Part shown: piece after piece, positions 1-10,170 of the stretch
How positions within the stretch are numbered: position 1 is the first letter of the stretch
Layout of the letters: each line of letters opens with the position of its first letter
Assembly: GCA_029961685.1 (NCBI GenBank)
Contig: JARWKL010000012.1
Coordinates: 9,083,955 to 9,147,954 of the forward strand
Reading direction: 5' to 3'
Source: Aristolochia californica
Taxonomy: Eukaryota; Streptophyta; Magnoliopsida; Piperales; Aristolochiaceae
DNA: 64,000 nt
Translations under genes and position numbers: made by a program
The notes under the pieces: generated by a model
What the model saw: only the letters and a program-made list of their open reading frames with translations
Databases searched by the model: none
Told to the model about the DNA's origin: nothing

Positions 1-67
1 AAAGAGACCTCACGGTGGCCTTTGTCATAGACATCCTTCATCCGAGCTTGGGCGCGTCGTAGCCATT
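1..67 (-). mobile_element. Left remnant of gypsy element B (integrase C-terminal region)
   Basis: These bases match 1408-1480 inside element A closely, so they come from the same pol region, near the integrase C-terminus. The homology stops at 67, where an LTR begins, and resumes at 6233 on the other side of element A. They are therefore the part of element B left of the insertion; B's 3' end and its 3' LTR lie outside the window. Confidence 0.75.
63..67. repeat. Target-site duplication of element A, left copy (ccatt; partner 6233-6237 ctgtt)
   Basis: The five bases left of the LTR are ccatt and the five right of the partner LTR are ctgtt. Both derive from a presumed ccgtt by one transition each at the CpG, the expected decay of methylated CpG. 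The uninterrupted homologous site in element A reads tcgtt at the same place. Confidence 0.7.
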
Positions 68-956
68 AGTAACGGTCCCGGGTCATGGATCGAGTAACAG
101 GGCGTGGGAATTGTGAATCCAGCACTGGTACTGAGTTGTTGGACTCGGTAAGGAGGGTTAAAGATCCTTTCTTTGAGTACTCTTCCACCAGTGATCAGTC
201 TCCCTTTTTATGAACTCATTCTAGGGCTAAAGTTATAGCTAGAATGGAATTAATTCAAGGGGACAGATAAGGGAGGAATACCTGTTCTTGCTCACGTAAA
301 TCAGGGTTTCAACCCTGATTTGATGCTGCTCGTTCTAGGAATTGAAGACCTAGCTTAGGGGGACAGCCTTGGCTCATACTGGTGGCTTCCCTTGCTCTGT
401 TTTCGTTATGAATTCCCAGCAAGAAGAGTGGTTCTAATCCTTCGCGTGAAAGAACCAGAATTCTTCTTTCTTTGCTGCTCATCAAGAGGGAATTGCACCA
501 AGCTTGTTGTTGACGCTGATGATGAGGGAAGACCCTCTCTTTGGGCTCAGAAAAGGGGCAGGAAGCTCCTCTTCTTAGTATAGATGATGAGGGATGAATT
601 TGGGTGAAGATGGATGGCAATGGAGGGTGAAGGATAGGTTGGATTTTTGGAGTAAACCCTAAACTCGAGATCAAGAGGTGATCTCAACCTGTTTAGACTA
701 GGTTATTCTAAAATCTCAAAGCTTACCTATTTCATTCATACATTTCCCTTAAATAGGTCACGTCATGGATTTTTAGGGTTAGGATTACAATAATTCTCCA
801 TAATGCCCTTACATATAAAGTAATTAGAAATAACTCCTACTTAAAAAAATATAAGAAATAAATGCTACTGATAGAAATATAAGAAATAAATCCTATTGAG
901 TGAGTTGTTGTTGTCTCCTTCGTTGTGTGACTCGGTGTGCTATTGAGTCCACAACA
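68..956 (-). repeat. 3' LTR of element A
   Basis: About 889 bp, nearly collinear with 5353-6232 and 10171-11058. The right end is the conserved ccacaaca; the left end has decayed from tgttac to agtaac. On the minus strand it contains a TATA-like stretch around 747-757 (complement of ttaaatagg). Short open frames here are LTR-internal and not real genes. Confidence 0.87.
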
Positions 957-985
957 TCTGCCCCCCCCCCCCCCCCCCCCTTCCA
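957..985 (-). promoter_or_regulatory. Polypurine tract of element A (20-base G run on minus strand)
   Basis: Directly next to the 3' LTR lie 20 consecutive C (961-980), a G run on the coding strand, which would prime plus-strand DNA synthesis. The protein frame just upstream ends in the chromovirus-type tail LEDKL-like then GG. Copy number in such a run may be unreliable in the assembly. Confidence 0.7.
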
Positions 986-1465
986 TAGAGAAAGAGCTTG
1001 TCCTCAAGCTCAAAAGCTGGGTAGACTTGTTTGAAGATGTCCACACGTTCCCATGTTGCAGCATCGGGATCAAGTGTCCGTCCACTAAACGAGAATTTCC
1101 CAATGGTTATTGGTCAACCGCATGCACAACACCGCAGCTGTGTTAAGAATAACCTCGCCATTATCAACTGGTGGTAGGAATGGAGTGGATGTAGGCTATG
1201 CTCCGGAGTGCGGCTTCAAAAGAGAGACATGAAACACATCATGAATTTTGGTCGTGTCCGATAATTTGAGCTGATAGGCGATTGGTCCCACGCGTTGAAG
1301 AATAGGAAATGGCCCAAAAAATTTGGGTGAGAGCTTATGACGTGGAGGTCCAGCAAGAGACTGCTGATGGCAGGGCTGGAGCCGTAGCCACACATACTCC
1401 CCAAGCTCAAAAGAGACCTAACGGTGGCCTTTGTCGTAGACATCCTTCATTCGAGCTTGGGTGCG
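985..1465 (-). pseudogene. Integrase C-terminus and chromodomain relic of A
   Basis: The minus-strand frame at 1196-1393 encodes the integrase tail (KFFGPFPI, then FHVSLLKPH), typical of Ty3/gypsy integrases. Past its stop, the other frames still show a chromodomain-like pattern: AVL followed by an R, then EILV-W, then a P-F-LEDKL-like end before GG. Stops and frameshifts break it. A chromodomain would direct integration to marked chromatin in a functional element. Confidence 0.65.
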
Positions 1466-2524
1466 TCATAGTCGTTCTGAGATATTCCGTAGCAGCAGAT
1501 CCTGGTCTATGAGTGCCTGATCAATCGCATCCACACCGGTGGACCCTGGGTTGTACGAGAGAAGGCGAGGTGGATCCCGGCCATATATAACCCGAAAAGG
1601 AGTGGATTGCAAGGTAGAGTGGAACGAAGTATTGTAACAGTATTCGGCCCACGGAAGCCATTGAACCCATTGCCGCAGATGATCCCCAACCAAGCACCGT
1701 AGATACATCTCGATGGTGCAGTTCACCACCTCAGTCTGCCCGTCTGTCTGTGGATGATAGGCAGAGGAGAACTTCAATTTTGTCCCACTCCAGCGAAATA
1801 GTTCCCGCCAAAAGGTGCTCGTGAAAACTGCATCTCTATCACTCACAATGGATTCTGAAATGCCATGTAAGCGGACTATCTGCACCAGAAAAATCTGAGC
1901 AACCCATCTTGCTGTATACGGATGAGCCAGTGATATAAAATGTTCGTACTTGGAGAATCTATCAACCACCACGAAAAGTACGGATTTGCCGGAGGACAGG
2001 GGTAGGCCTTCCACAAAATCCATTGAAATGTCGGCCCAAACCTGCGTAGGAAGGGCCAGAAGCTGGAGAAGACCGGCTGGACTCAAGTGCTTAGCTTTGT
2101 TACGTTGGCATACCTGATAGTCGCCCACATAAGTCGCAATAGAGGGTTTCATGGCTTGCCAGTAAAAATCAGCTCGAATTCTATGCAAGGTCTTCTGGAT
2201 CCCCTCGTGTGTACTATCATGGTAGGCCGAGACAATATATGGAATCAACTCGGAGTCAGGTGGAAGGAAAATCCGCTGCTTGTAATAAATAAGTGAATCC
2301 TGGATGGACCACTTCGAATTCATTGTCCCTTCCAAAATCTTCTGATGCAGTTCCTGCAGTACAGGATTAGTGGCCTGTGCGTCTCTCACCAAGTCCAGAA
2401 TGAGAAATCTCAGCTGGCTGATCAAATAGACCCACTGCTGATCTTCAAAACACCGTGACAAGGCATCTGCCGCTTTATTTAATCTCCCCGCACGATACTT
2501 CACCAAGAAGTCAAACCCCAACAA
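1466..2524 (-). CDS. Integrase core (with end of RNase H) of element A
   Basis: An uninterrupted 352-codon minus-strand frame. The start (MLGFDFLVKYRAGRLNKAADALSR) is the end of the RNase H region. The zinc-binding region follows (THEGIQKTL, then YQVCQRNK, where the first Cys of the usual CxxC is Tyr). The catalytic core keeps D (SMDF), D (SDRDAVF) and E (DGQTEVVN). It would insert the cDNA copy. Overall this is the best preserved protein of the element, although the zinc finger has lost a ligand that copy B keeps. Confidence 0.85.
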   Translation of the reverse strand: MLGFDFLVKYRAGRLNKAADALSRCFEDQQWVYLISQLRFLILDLVRDAQATNPVLQELHQKILEGTMNSKWSIQDSLIYYKQRIFLPPDSELIPYIVSAYHDSTHEGIQKTLHRIRADFYWQAMKPSIATYVGDYQVCQRNKAKHLSPAGLLQLLALPTQVWADISMDFVEGLPLSSGKSVLFVVVDRFSKYEHFISLAHPYTARWVAQIFLVQIVRLHGISESIVSDRDAVFTSTFWRELFRWSGTKLKFSSAYHPQTDGQTEVVNCTIEMYLRCLVGDHLRQWVQWLPWAEYCYNTSFHSTLQSTPFRVIYGRDPPRLLSYNPGSTGVDAIDQALIDQDLLLRNISERL

Positions 2525-2884
2525 CTTATTGATCCAGTGCTGCTATGGCGACGTCGTCAAACGTTGTTCTAGTAGGAATTTAAGGCTGTAGTGATCTGTG
2601 AGTATGAGAAAAGCCTAGCCCCAGAGATAAGGCCTCCAATGTTGGACCGCTTTGGCCAACCCATTCAATTCACGCTCATAGGCTGCCAGCTTGTGATGAC
2701 GGACTGCCAATTGTCTGCTAAAGTACGCAATAGGATCGCCCAGCAACTGTAAAACGGCCCCAATGCCCACGTCCAAAGCGTTGCACTCTACCACGAACAA
2801 TTCATCAAAGTTGGAAAGTTGTAATATTGGCACGGATGCGAGGGCAGCTTTGAGTGCCACAAACGACGTGGTGGCCCCCCTCAT
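2525..2884 (-). pseudogene. RNase H region of element A
   Basis: The minus frame shows the gypsy RNase H start (VECNALDVGIGAVL, where the first catalytic residue usually sits in a D-AS context) and the conserved YFSRQL and YERELNGLAKA-HWRPYLWG segments. A stop near 2613 and further damage separate it from the integrase frame. It would degrade the RNA strand during reverse transcription. Confidence 0.75.
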
Positions 2885-3845
2885 TCCAAATAAAGGAATT
2901 TTTCTTGAGTAGACTTGTCAATGGTGCTGCCACTGGCCCATAGTTCTGAATAAATTTGTGGTAGTAGCCCACAAGACCCAAAAAACCCCGTAATGCAGAA
3001 CACAATTGTGGCTGCGGCCACTCATGAATAGCTCGGATCTTCTCGGGATCCACCGTAACCCCCTCATGTGAGATAATGTGTCCCATATACCCCACATGTG
3101 AAGCCACAAAAGAACACTTGGAATGTTTCAAATAGAGTTGATGTGCTCGTAACAAGTCGAAAACAATTCTCAAGTGTGCCAAGTGCTCCTCAATTGACTT
3201 GCTATATATCAAAATATCATAAAAAAATACAAGAACAAATTTTTGAAGATAGGGTCTACATACCTCGTTCATCAAAGATTGAAAAGTGGAGGGTGCATTG
3301 GATAACCCGAATGGCATGATGACGAATTCAAAGTGGCCATGGTGCGTGCGGAACGTCGTCTTCTCGATATCAGAGGGGTGCATCCGGACCTGATGGTATC
3401 CCGAATGGATGTCGAGTTTAGTGAATAACCACGACTCATGTAACTCATCTAGGAGTTCATCCACTACCGGAATCGGGAACTTGTCTTTTACTGTCTGCAC
3501 ATTCAACTCCGGATAATCCATGCAAAACCTCCATGTCCCATCATGTTTCTTCACAAGTAAGATGGGTGAAGAGAACGGGGAGCGGCTGGCACGAATAACA
3601 CCCTGTTTCAACATCTCATGGCACTAATGCTCTATCTCGTCCTTCTGAAGGTGTGGGTAACGGTATGGTCGCACGACCACTACCTCAGATCCTGGTTTCA
3701 GACATATCCTTTGGTCACAGTGTCTCAGGGGAGGCAACCCTGAAGGCTCCTGGAAGAGGTCATAGAACTTCTCAAGCAGACCATCACTAGTATTGTCAGG
3801 CTGATCCTGTGTTTGTAAAGTGTGCATGTGATGGGCCCTGTCCAC
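2805..3845 (-). pseudogene. Reverse transcriptase of element A, active site altered
   Basis: Two minus-strand frames, 3624-3845 (N-terminal part) and 2805-3614, cover the gypsy [55 protein letters not shown] and the palm motif. The motif reads FFYDILIYSK: the first Asp of the catalytic pair is Tyr (codon 3219-3221), whereas copy B keeps FFDD. A stop after LKQGV's upstream codon splits the gene. Enzymatically dead by inference. Confidence 0.82.
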
Positions 3846-3854
3846 CTGATAGCC

Positions 3855-5329
3855 CTATAAGAGCACCCGACTTCCGACCAAATCAAAGCTCATGGTTAAA
3901 GCCGAAAAGTCCCACAGAATGGGCCCCAATGTTTGTAACCATTTAATGCCTAATACCATATCAAATCCCACCAGGGGAATAACAAAAACTTTAGCATTAA
4001 ACAAAGTAAAGCCAATGGAAAAATTTACCGCCTTACTAATCCCATAGTTAGGGACCTTCTCGCCATTGACCATTGAGACGGTGGTTGGCGAATGAGTGTG
4101 TATCTGAAGTTGGAGATGTTGTGCGGCTATCAAACTCAGAAAATTGTGTGTACTCCCCGAGTCGACTATTCCCACCAGTTCTCGGTCGATGACATGAGCT
4201 CGGACTTGCATTGTAGTAGGCGACTTCTGCCCAGTAATAGCATGCAAAGATATCTCTGGTGGTTCCTCCTCGATAATATCCTCTGGATCCTTTGAATCCT
4301 CCACCTCGAGCCAAAACAATCGTTTACATTGGTGTCCGACCCGATACTGCTCATCGCAGTTATAACATAAATTTTTGGACCGCCTTTCTGCCATCTCCTC
4401 ACTCGTCAATTTTTTGATAAAGCTCGGTAGGGAATTACAAGGGCGGGGATCGGCTACCCTAGTCATCGTCTGAGTATGTCTAGATGGTGCTACTATAGAT
4501 GCTCCCTGAGATGAATTATAGCAGCGCCCTTGCCACGTGGAGGAAGTGTTCCTCTCACTCGACCAACCCTGCTTACGTTGTTGTAGTTGTTGTCGTTGTT
4601 CCATTGCTCTGGCCATATTCATGGCATGAGCTAAATCCGTGGGCATAAGGAGTTCTACCTCTAGCCGTAAATACTCATTGAGACCTACTGTGAATAAGGA
4701 GACCTTCTGGTCAACCAATACCCACTCACCAGCACAAGCCAACTTTTCTTGGAACAGTTTTTTATATTGTTCCACCGAACCCGTTTGTCTCAATAGGACT
4801 ATCTCTCCCAGGGGGTTGTTGTTGGCGGGAGGCCCAAATCTAACTATGCATAGATTTTTAAATTCTCCCCAAGTCATTCCCGGTCTCTCTTTCTCTACTT
4901 GAGTAACCCATAACATGGCTTCATCTGTCATATGGAAAGAGGCTAGTTCCACCTTATCCCATTCAGTAGTCCCTTGGTTAAAAAAAAAAAACAATCACAT
5001 ATATGCAACCAAATTAAGGGATCCACAGAACCATTGAAAGAGGGAAAGTCTAACTTGGTGTACCTTGGGATTGTGCCTCCATGCTAAGGTCCTTGGACAG
5101 CCGTGCGCCCAGGCCACTGCTCCCCTCTTCTGTGATATGGTTGAGCAACGTCTCTCACCTCTTGACTTTGATGTCTCTATGTTCTCAACTCCTGTAGCAT
5201 GCTGATGACTCGGCTCATCTCCTCTTCCAAACCATAAACCTTCCCCAACACTGGTTGTGTTGTATCAAGGCTATTTTCTATCTTTTGTATCCTGATTTGG
5301 ATTTCTTCATTGCTGATATTATCCCCCAC
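3855..5329 (-). pseudogene. Gag and aspartic protease of element A
   Basis: The 379-codon frame 3855-4994 covers the capsid-like region (MTWGEFKNLCIVRFGP, EQYKKLFQEKL), a CX2CX4HX4-type knuckle (CYNCDEQYRVGHQC) and the protease motif VDSGSTHNFL with the later DMVLGIKWL. The N-terminal coding part (4995-5329) is out of frame across an A-run at 4981-4990. The expected start, ten bases from the primer-binding site, reads GTG (5327-5329), while copy B has ATG. Confidence 0.8.
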
Positions 5330-5338
5330 GTTACCCTA

Positions 5339-5349
5339 CTCTGATACCA
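5339..5349 (-). promoter_or_regulatory. Primer-binding site of element A (initiator tRNA-Met)
   Basis: On the minus strand the LTR end is followed by TGGTATCAGAG, complementary to the 3' end of plant initiator tRNA-Met. The same site follows the LTR of copy B at 10158-10168. Confidence 0.88.
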
Positions 5350-5352
5350 AGT

Positions 5353-6232
5353 TGTTACGGTCTTGGGTCAATGATCGAGTAACACGGCATGGGAATTGTG
5401 AATCCAGCGCTGGTACTGAGTTTCTGGACTTGGTAAGGAGGGCTAAAGATCCCTTATTTGAGTACTCATCCCCCAGTGATCAATCTCCCTTTTTATGAAC
5501 TCATTCCAGTGCTAAAGTTATAACTAGAATGGAATTAATTCAGGTGGAGAGATAAGGGAGGAATACTTGTTCTTGCTCACATAAATCAGGGTTTCAACCC
5601 TGATTTGATGTAGCTCTTTCTAGGACTTGAAGACCTAGCTTAGGGGGACAGCCTTGGCTCACGTTGTGGCTTCCCTTACTCTATTTCCATGATCAATTCC
5701 CAGCAAGAAGACTGGTTCTAATCCTTCACATGAACAAACCAGAATTCTTCGTTCTTTGCTGCTCGTCAAGAGGGAATTGCACCCAGCTTGTTGTTGACGC
5801 TGATGATGAGGGAAGACCCTCTCTTTGGGCTCGGAAAAGAGGCAGGAAGCTCCTCTTCTTAGTATAGAAGATGAGGGATGAATTTGGGTGAAGATGGATG
5901 GCAATGGAGGGTGAAGGATAGGTTGGAGTAAACCCTAAACTCGAGATCAAGAGGTGATCTCAACCTATTTTGACTAGGTTATTCTAAAATCTCAAAGCTT
6001 ACCTATTTCATTCATACCCTTCCCTTAAATAGGTCACATCATGGAGTTTTAGGGTTAGGGTTACAATAATTTCCCATAATGCCCTTACATATAAAGTAAT
6101 TAGAAATAACTCCTACTTAAAAAAATATAAGAAATAAATCCTACTCATAGAAATATAAGAAATAAATCCTATTGAGTGAGTTGTTGTTGTGTCCATCGTT
6201 GTGTGACTCGGTGTGCTATTCAGTCCACAACA
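5353..6232 (-). repeat. 5' LTR of element A
   Basis: About 880 bp, bounded by tgttac and caacaca-type ends (tgttacgg...ccacaaca in plus reading). It carries the LTR promoter: TATA-like ttaaatagg complement around 6025-6035. The next base pairs to the right (6233-6237) are the target duplication and then element B pol resumes. Confidence 0.87.
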
Positions 6233-6237
6233 CTGTT

Positions 6238-7148
6238 CTGTGATATTCTGTAGCAACAGATCCTGGTCTATGTGTGCTTGATCAATCACGTCCACGCGGG
6301 TGGACCCTGGGTTGTACGAGAGAAGGTGAGGTGGATCCCGGCCATATATAAACTGAAAAGGAATGGAATGCAAGGCAGAGTGGAACGAAGTGTTGTAACA
6401 GTATTCGGCCCACGGAAGCCATTGAACCCATTGCCGTGGATGATCCCCCACCAAGCACCGTAGATACATCTCGATGGTGCGGTTCACCACCTCAGTCTGC
6501 CCGTCTGTTTGTGGATGATAGGCGGAGGAGAACTTAGATTCATCCCACTCAAGAAAAATAGTTCCCGCCAAAAGGTGCTCGTGAAAATTGCATCTATGTC
6601 GTTCACAATGGATTCTCGAATGCCATGTAAGCAGACTATCTGCTCCAGGAAAGTCTGAGCATCCCATTTTGCTGTATACGAATGAGCCAGCTGTATAAAA
6701 TGTCCATTCTTGGAGAATTTATCAACCACCACGAAAAGTACGGATTTGTCGGAGGATAGGGGTAGGCCTTCCATAAAATCCATCGAAATGTCGGCCCAAA
6801 CCTGCGTAGAAGGGCCAGAGGCTGAAGAAGACCGACTGGACTCAAGTGCTCGGCTTTGTTGCGTTGGCATACCTGACAGTCGCCCACATAAGTTGCAATA
6901 GAGGGTTTCATGGCTTGCCAGTAAAAATCAGCTTGGATTCTGTGCAAGGTCTTTTGTATCCCCTCGTGTGTATCATGGTAGGCCAAGAGAATAGCTGGAA
7001 TCAACTCTGACTCAGGTAGAAGGAAAATCCTTTGCTTGTAATAAATAAGTGAATCCTTGATGGACCACTTTGAATTCATTTCCCCTCCCGAAATCTTTTG
7101 ATGCAGTTCCTCTAGTGCAGGGTTATTGGCATGTGCGTCTCTCACCAA
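6238..7148 (-). pseudogene. Integrase of element B, broken
   Basis: Three overlapping frames (6113-6667, 6484-6870, 6636-7148) together give one integrase with at least two frameshifts. The zinc-binding part is complete (HEGIQKTL, CQVCQRNK). The core keeps SMDF, ND-DAIF and DGQTEVVN. The frame is entered abruptly at 6238 because element A splits the gene. Confidence 0.8.
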
Positions 7149-7177
7149 GTCCAGAAAGAGAAATGTCGGTTGGCTGA

Positions 7178-7290
7178 TCGAATAACCCGACTGCTGATCT
7201 TCAAATATGGAGTATGGAGTATTCGAATATGGAGTATGGGTTATTCGATCATAGGCTGTAGTCGGGTTATTCGAATATGGAGTATGCCGC
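7178..7290. repeat. Foldback and tandem-repeat scramble inside B pol
   Basis: In element A the matching DNA reads straight from the RNase H end into the integrase. In B about 80 bp of extra sequence is present: the unit (cga)aatatggagtatg occurs four times, and cgaataacccgact (near 7180) is repeated inverted as agtcgggttattcg (near 7260). This looks like a templated repair insertion copied from adjacent sequence. Confidence 0.7.
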
Positions 7291-8560
7291 CTTATTTAAT
7301 CTCCCCGCATGATACTCCTTTGAGAAGTCAAACCCCAACAACTTACTAATCCAGTGTTGTTGTGGTGACATCATCAAACGTTGTTCTAGTAAGTATTTCA
7401 GGCTGTAGTGATCCGTGCGTATGAGAAAAGCCGGGCCCCAAAGATAAGGCCTCCAATGTTGGACCGCTTTGGCCAACCCAATCAATTCTTGCTCATAGGT
7501 TGCCATCTTGTGATGATGGACTGCCAACTGTCTGCTAAAATACGCAATAGGATGGCCTAGCTACTGTAAAATGGCCCCCATACCCACGCCCGAAGCGTCA
7601 CACTCTACCACGAACAATTCGTCAAAGTTGGGAAGTTGTAATACTGGCATGGATGCGAGGGAAGCTTTGAGTGCCACAAACGACGTGGTGGCCCCCTCAT
7701 TCAAAATAAAGGAATTTTTCTTGAGTAGACTGGTCAATGGGGCTGCCACTGGCCCATAGTTCTGAATAAATTTGCGGTAGTAGTCCGCAATACCCAAAAA
7801 ACCCTATAATGCAGAACATGACTGTGGCTACGGCCACTCATGAATAGCTCAGATCTTCTCGGGATCCACCGTAACCCCCTCATGTGAGATAATGTGTCCC
7901 AAATACCCCACATGTGAAGCCCCAAAAGAACACTTGGAATGTTTCAAATAGAGCTGATGTGCTCGTAACAAGTCGAAAACAATCCTCAAGTGTGCCAAGT
8001 GCTCCTCAACCTACTTGCTATATATCAAAATATCATCGAAAAATACAAGAACAAATTTTCGAAGATAGGGGCTAAATACCTCGTTCATCAAAGATTGAAA
8101 AGTGGAGGGTGCATTGGATAACCTGAACGGCATGGCGACGAACTCAAAGTGGCCATGGTGCGTGCGGAACGCCGTCTTCTCGATATCAGTGGGTTTCATC
8201 CGGACCTGATGGTATCCCAAACGGAGGTCGAGTTTAGTGAATAACCACGACCCATGTAACTCATCCAAGAGCGCATCCACTTTCAGAATCGGGAACTTGT
8301 CTTTTACTATCTGCACGTTCAACTCCCGATAATCCACACAGAACCTCCATGTCCCATCATGTTTCTTCACAAGTAAGACGGGTGGAGAGAACAGGGAGTG
8401 GCTGGGACGAATAAGACCCTGTTTAAATATCTCATGGCACTGATGCTCTATCTCATCCTTCTGAAGGTGTGGGTAATGGTATGGTCGCACAACCACTACC
8501 TTAGATCCTGGTTTCAAACAGATCATGTGGTCACAATGCCTCAGGGGAGGCAAACCCGAA
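7267..8560 (-). pseudogene. Reverse transcriptase and RNase H of element B
   Basis: Frames 8011-8553 (RT fingers and palm, ending in an intact [10 protein letters not shown]), 7561-7925 (RT thumb, connection, start of RNase H with VECDASGVGMGAIL) and 7267-7527 (RNase H end). A stop directly follows YSK near 8010, and others split the rest. Catalytic residues are better kept than in A, but the frame is not continuous. Confidence 0.8.
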
Positions 8561-10147
8561 ACTTCTGGAATAGGTCAAAGAACTCATCAACCAGACCATC
8601 ACTAGTACATTCAGGCTGATCCTGTGTCTGCAAAGTGTGCATGAGGTGGGCTCTGTCCACCTGACAAACCTGTAAGAGCACCCAACTTCCGGCCAAATCA
8701 AAGCTCATTGTTAAAGCCGAAAAGCCCCACAGAATGGGTCCCAACGTTTGTAACCATTTAATGCCTAATACCATATCAAATCCCACCAGGGAACAAAAAA
8801 AATTCAGCATTAAACGAAGTAGAGCCAATGGAAAAAGTGACCGCCTTTCTAATCCCATAGCTAGGGACCTTCTCGTCATTGGCCACTGAGACGGTGGTTG
8901 TCGGATGAGTGTGTATCTGGAGCTAGAGATGTTGTGCGGCTGTCAAACTCAGAAAATTATGTGTACTCCCCGAGTCGACTAGTCCTACCAATTCTCGGTC
9001 TATGACATGAGCTCGGACTTGCATTTTAGTTGGCAATTTCTGCCCAGTAATAGCATGCAAGGATATCTCTTGTGGTTCCTCCTCCATAATATCCTCTAGC
9101 TCCTTTGGATCCTCTGAATCCTCCACCTCGAGCCAAAACAATCGTTTACATTGGTGTCCTACCCGATACTGCTCATCGCAGTTATAACATAAATTTTTGA
9201 ACCGCCTTTCTGCCATCTCCGCACTCGTCAATTTTTTTATAAAGCTTAGTAGGGAATTAACAGGGCGGTGATCGGCTACATGAGTCGTAGTTGGAGTGTG
9301 TCTGGATGGTGCTGCTGGAGATGCTCCCTGAGATGAATTATAGTGGCGCCCTTGCCACGTGGAGGAAGTGTTCCTCTCACCCGACCAACCCGGCTTACGT
9401 TACTGCAACTGTTGTCGTTGTTCCATTGCTAGGGCCATATTCATGGCATGAGCTAAATCCGTGGGCATAAGGAGTTCTACCTCTACTCGTAAATGCTCAT
9501 TGAGACCTGTTGTGAATAAGGAGACCTGCTGGTCAACCAATACCCTTTCACCAGCACAAGCCAACTTTTCCTGGAACAGTTTTTGATATTGTTCTGTCGA
9601 ACCAGTTTGTCTCAATAGGACTAACTCTCCCAGGGGGTTGCTGTTGGCAGGGGGCCCAAATCTAACTGTGCATAGATTTTTAAATTCTCCCCAAGTCATT
9701 ACCGGTCTCTCTTTCTCTACTTGAGTAACCCATAACATGGCTTCATTTGTCATATGGAAAGAGGCTAGTTGCACGTTATCCCATTCAGTAGTCCCTTGGT
9801 TCAAAAAAACCTTCACATCTATATAACCTATTTAAGGGATCAACAAAACCATTGAAAGAAGGAAACTTTAACTCGGTGTACCTTGGAAATGTGCCTCCAT
9901 GCTGAGGTCCTTGGACAACAGTGCACCCAGGCAACTGCTCCCCTCTTCTGTGATATGGTTGAGCAACCTCTCTCACCTCTGGACTGCGCTGTCTCTCTGT
10001 CCTCAACTCCTATAAGATGTTGATGACTCGGCTCATCTCTTCTTCTAAACCACAAACCTTCCCCAACACTGGTTGTGCTGTTTCAAGGCTATCTTCTATC
10101 TTTTGTATCCTGATTTGGATTTCTTCATTGCTGATATTGTCCCCCAT
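8541..10147 (-). pseudogene. Gag and protease of element B
   Basis: The coding start is ATG at 10145-10147 (MGDNIS...), ten bases after the primer-binding site. Frames 9785-10006, 9400-9816, 8923-9231 and 8541-8879 cover the N-terminal helical part, capsid-like domain (RFGPPAN), knuckle (CYNCDEQYRVGHQC), protease (VDSGSTHNFLS) and the DMVLGIKWL segment. Stops and frameshifts separate them. Confidence 0.78.
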
Positions 10148-10157
10148 GTTACCCTAC

Positions 10158-10168
10158 TCTGATACCAA
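10158..10168 (-). promoter_or_regulatory. Primer-binding site of element B
   Basis: Minus strand TGGTATCAGAG next to the LTR, complementary to initiator tRNA-Met. Confidence 0.85.
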
Positions 10169-10170
10169 GT

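Larger units (their letters stand above)
68..6232 (-). mobile_element. Ty3/gypsy chromovirus A, full length, decayed
   Basis: Minus-strand LTR retrotransposon of 6165 bp: 3' LTR 68-956, poly-G polypurine tract 957-985, then chromodomain, integrase, RNase H, reverse transcriptase, protease and gag read leftward from the primer-binding site at 5339-5349, and 5' LTR 5353-6232. Domain order and the chromodomain relic place it among plant chromoviruses. The integrase is a long open frame, but gag/RT are split by stops, the RT active site is altered and the gag start codon is lost. It is inserted in element B of the same family. Confidence 0.88.

Noticed and set aside
309..674. 121-codon ORF and similar ORFs at 5659-5950 and 10438-10722
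   Set aside because: They recur in all three LTR copies with frameshifts and lie within LTR U5/R sequence; no domain and no conservation of frame.
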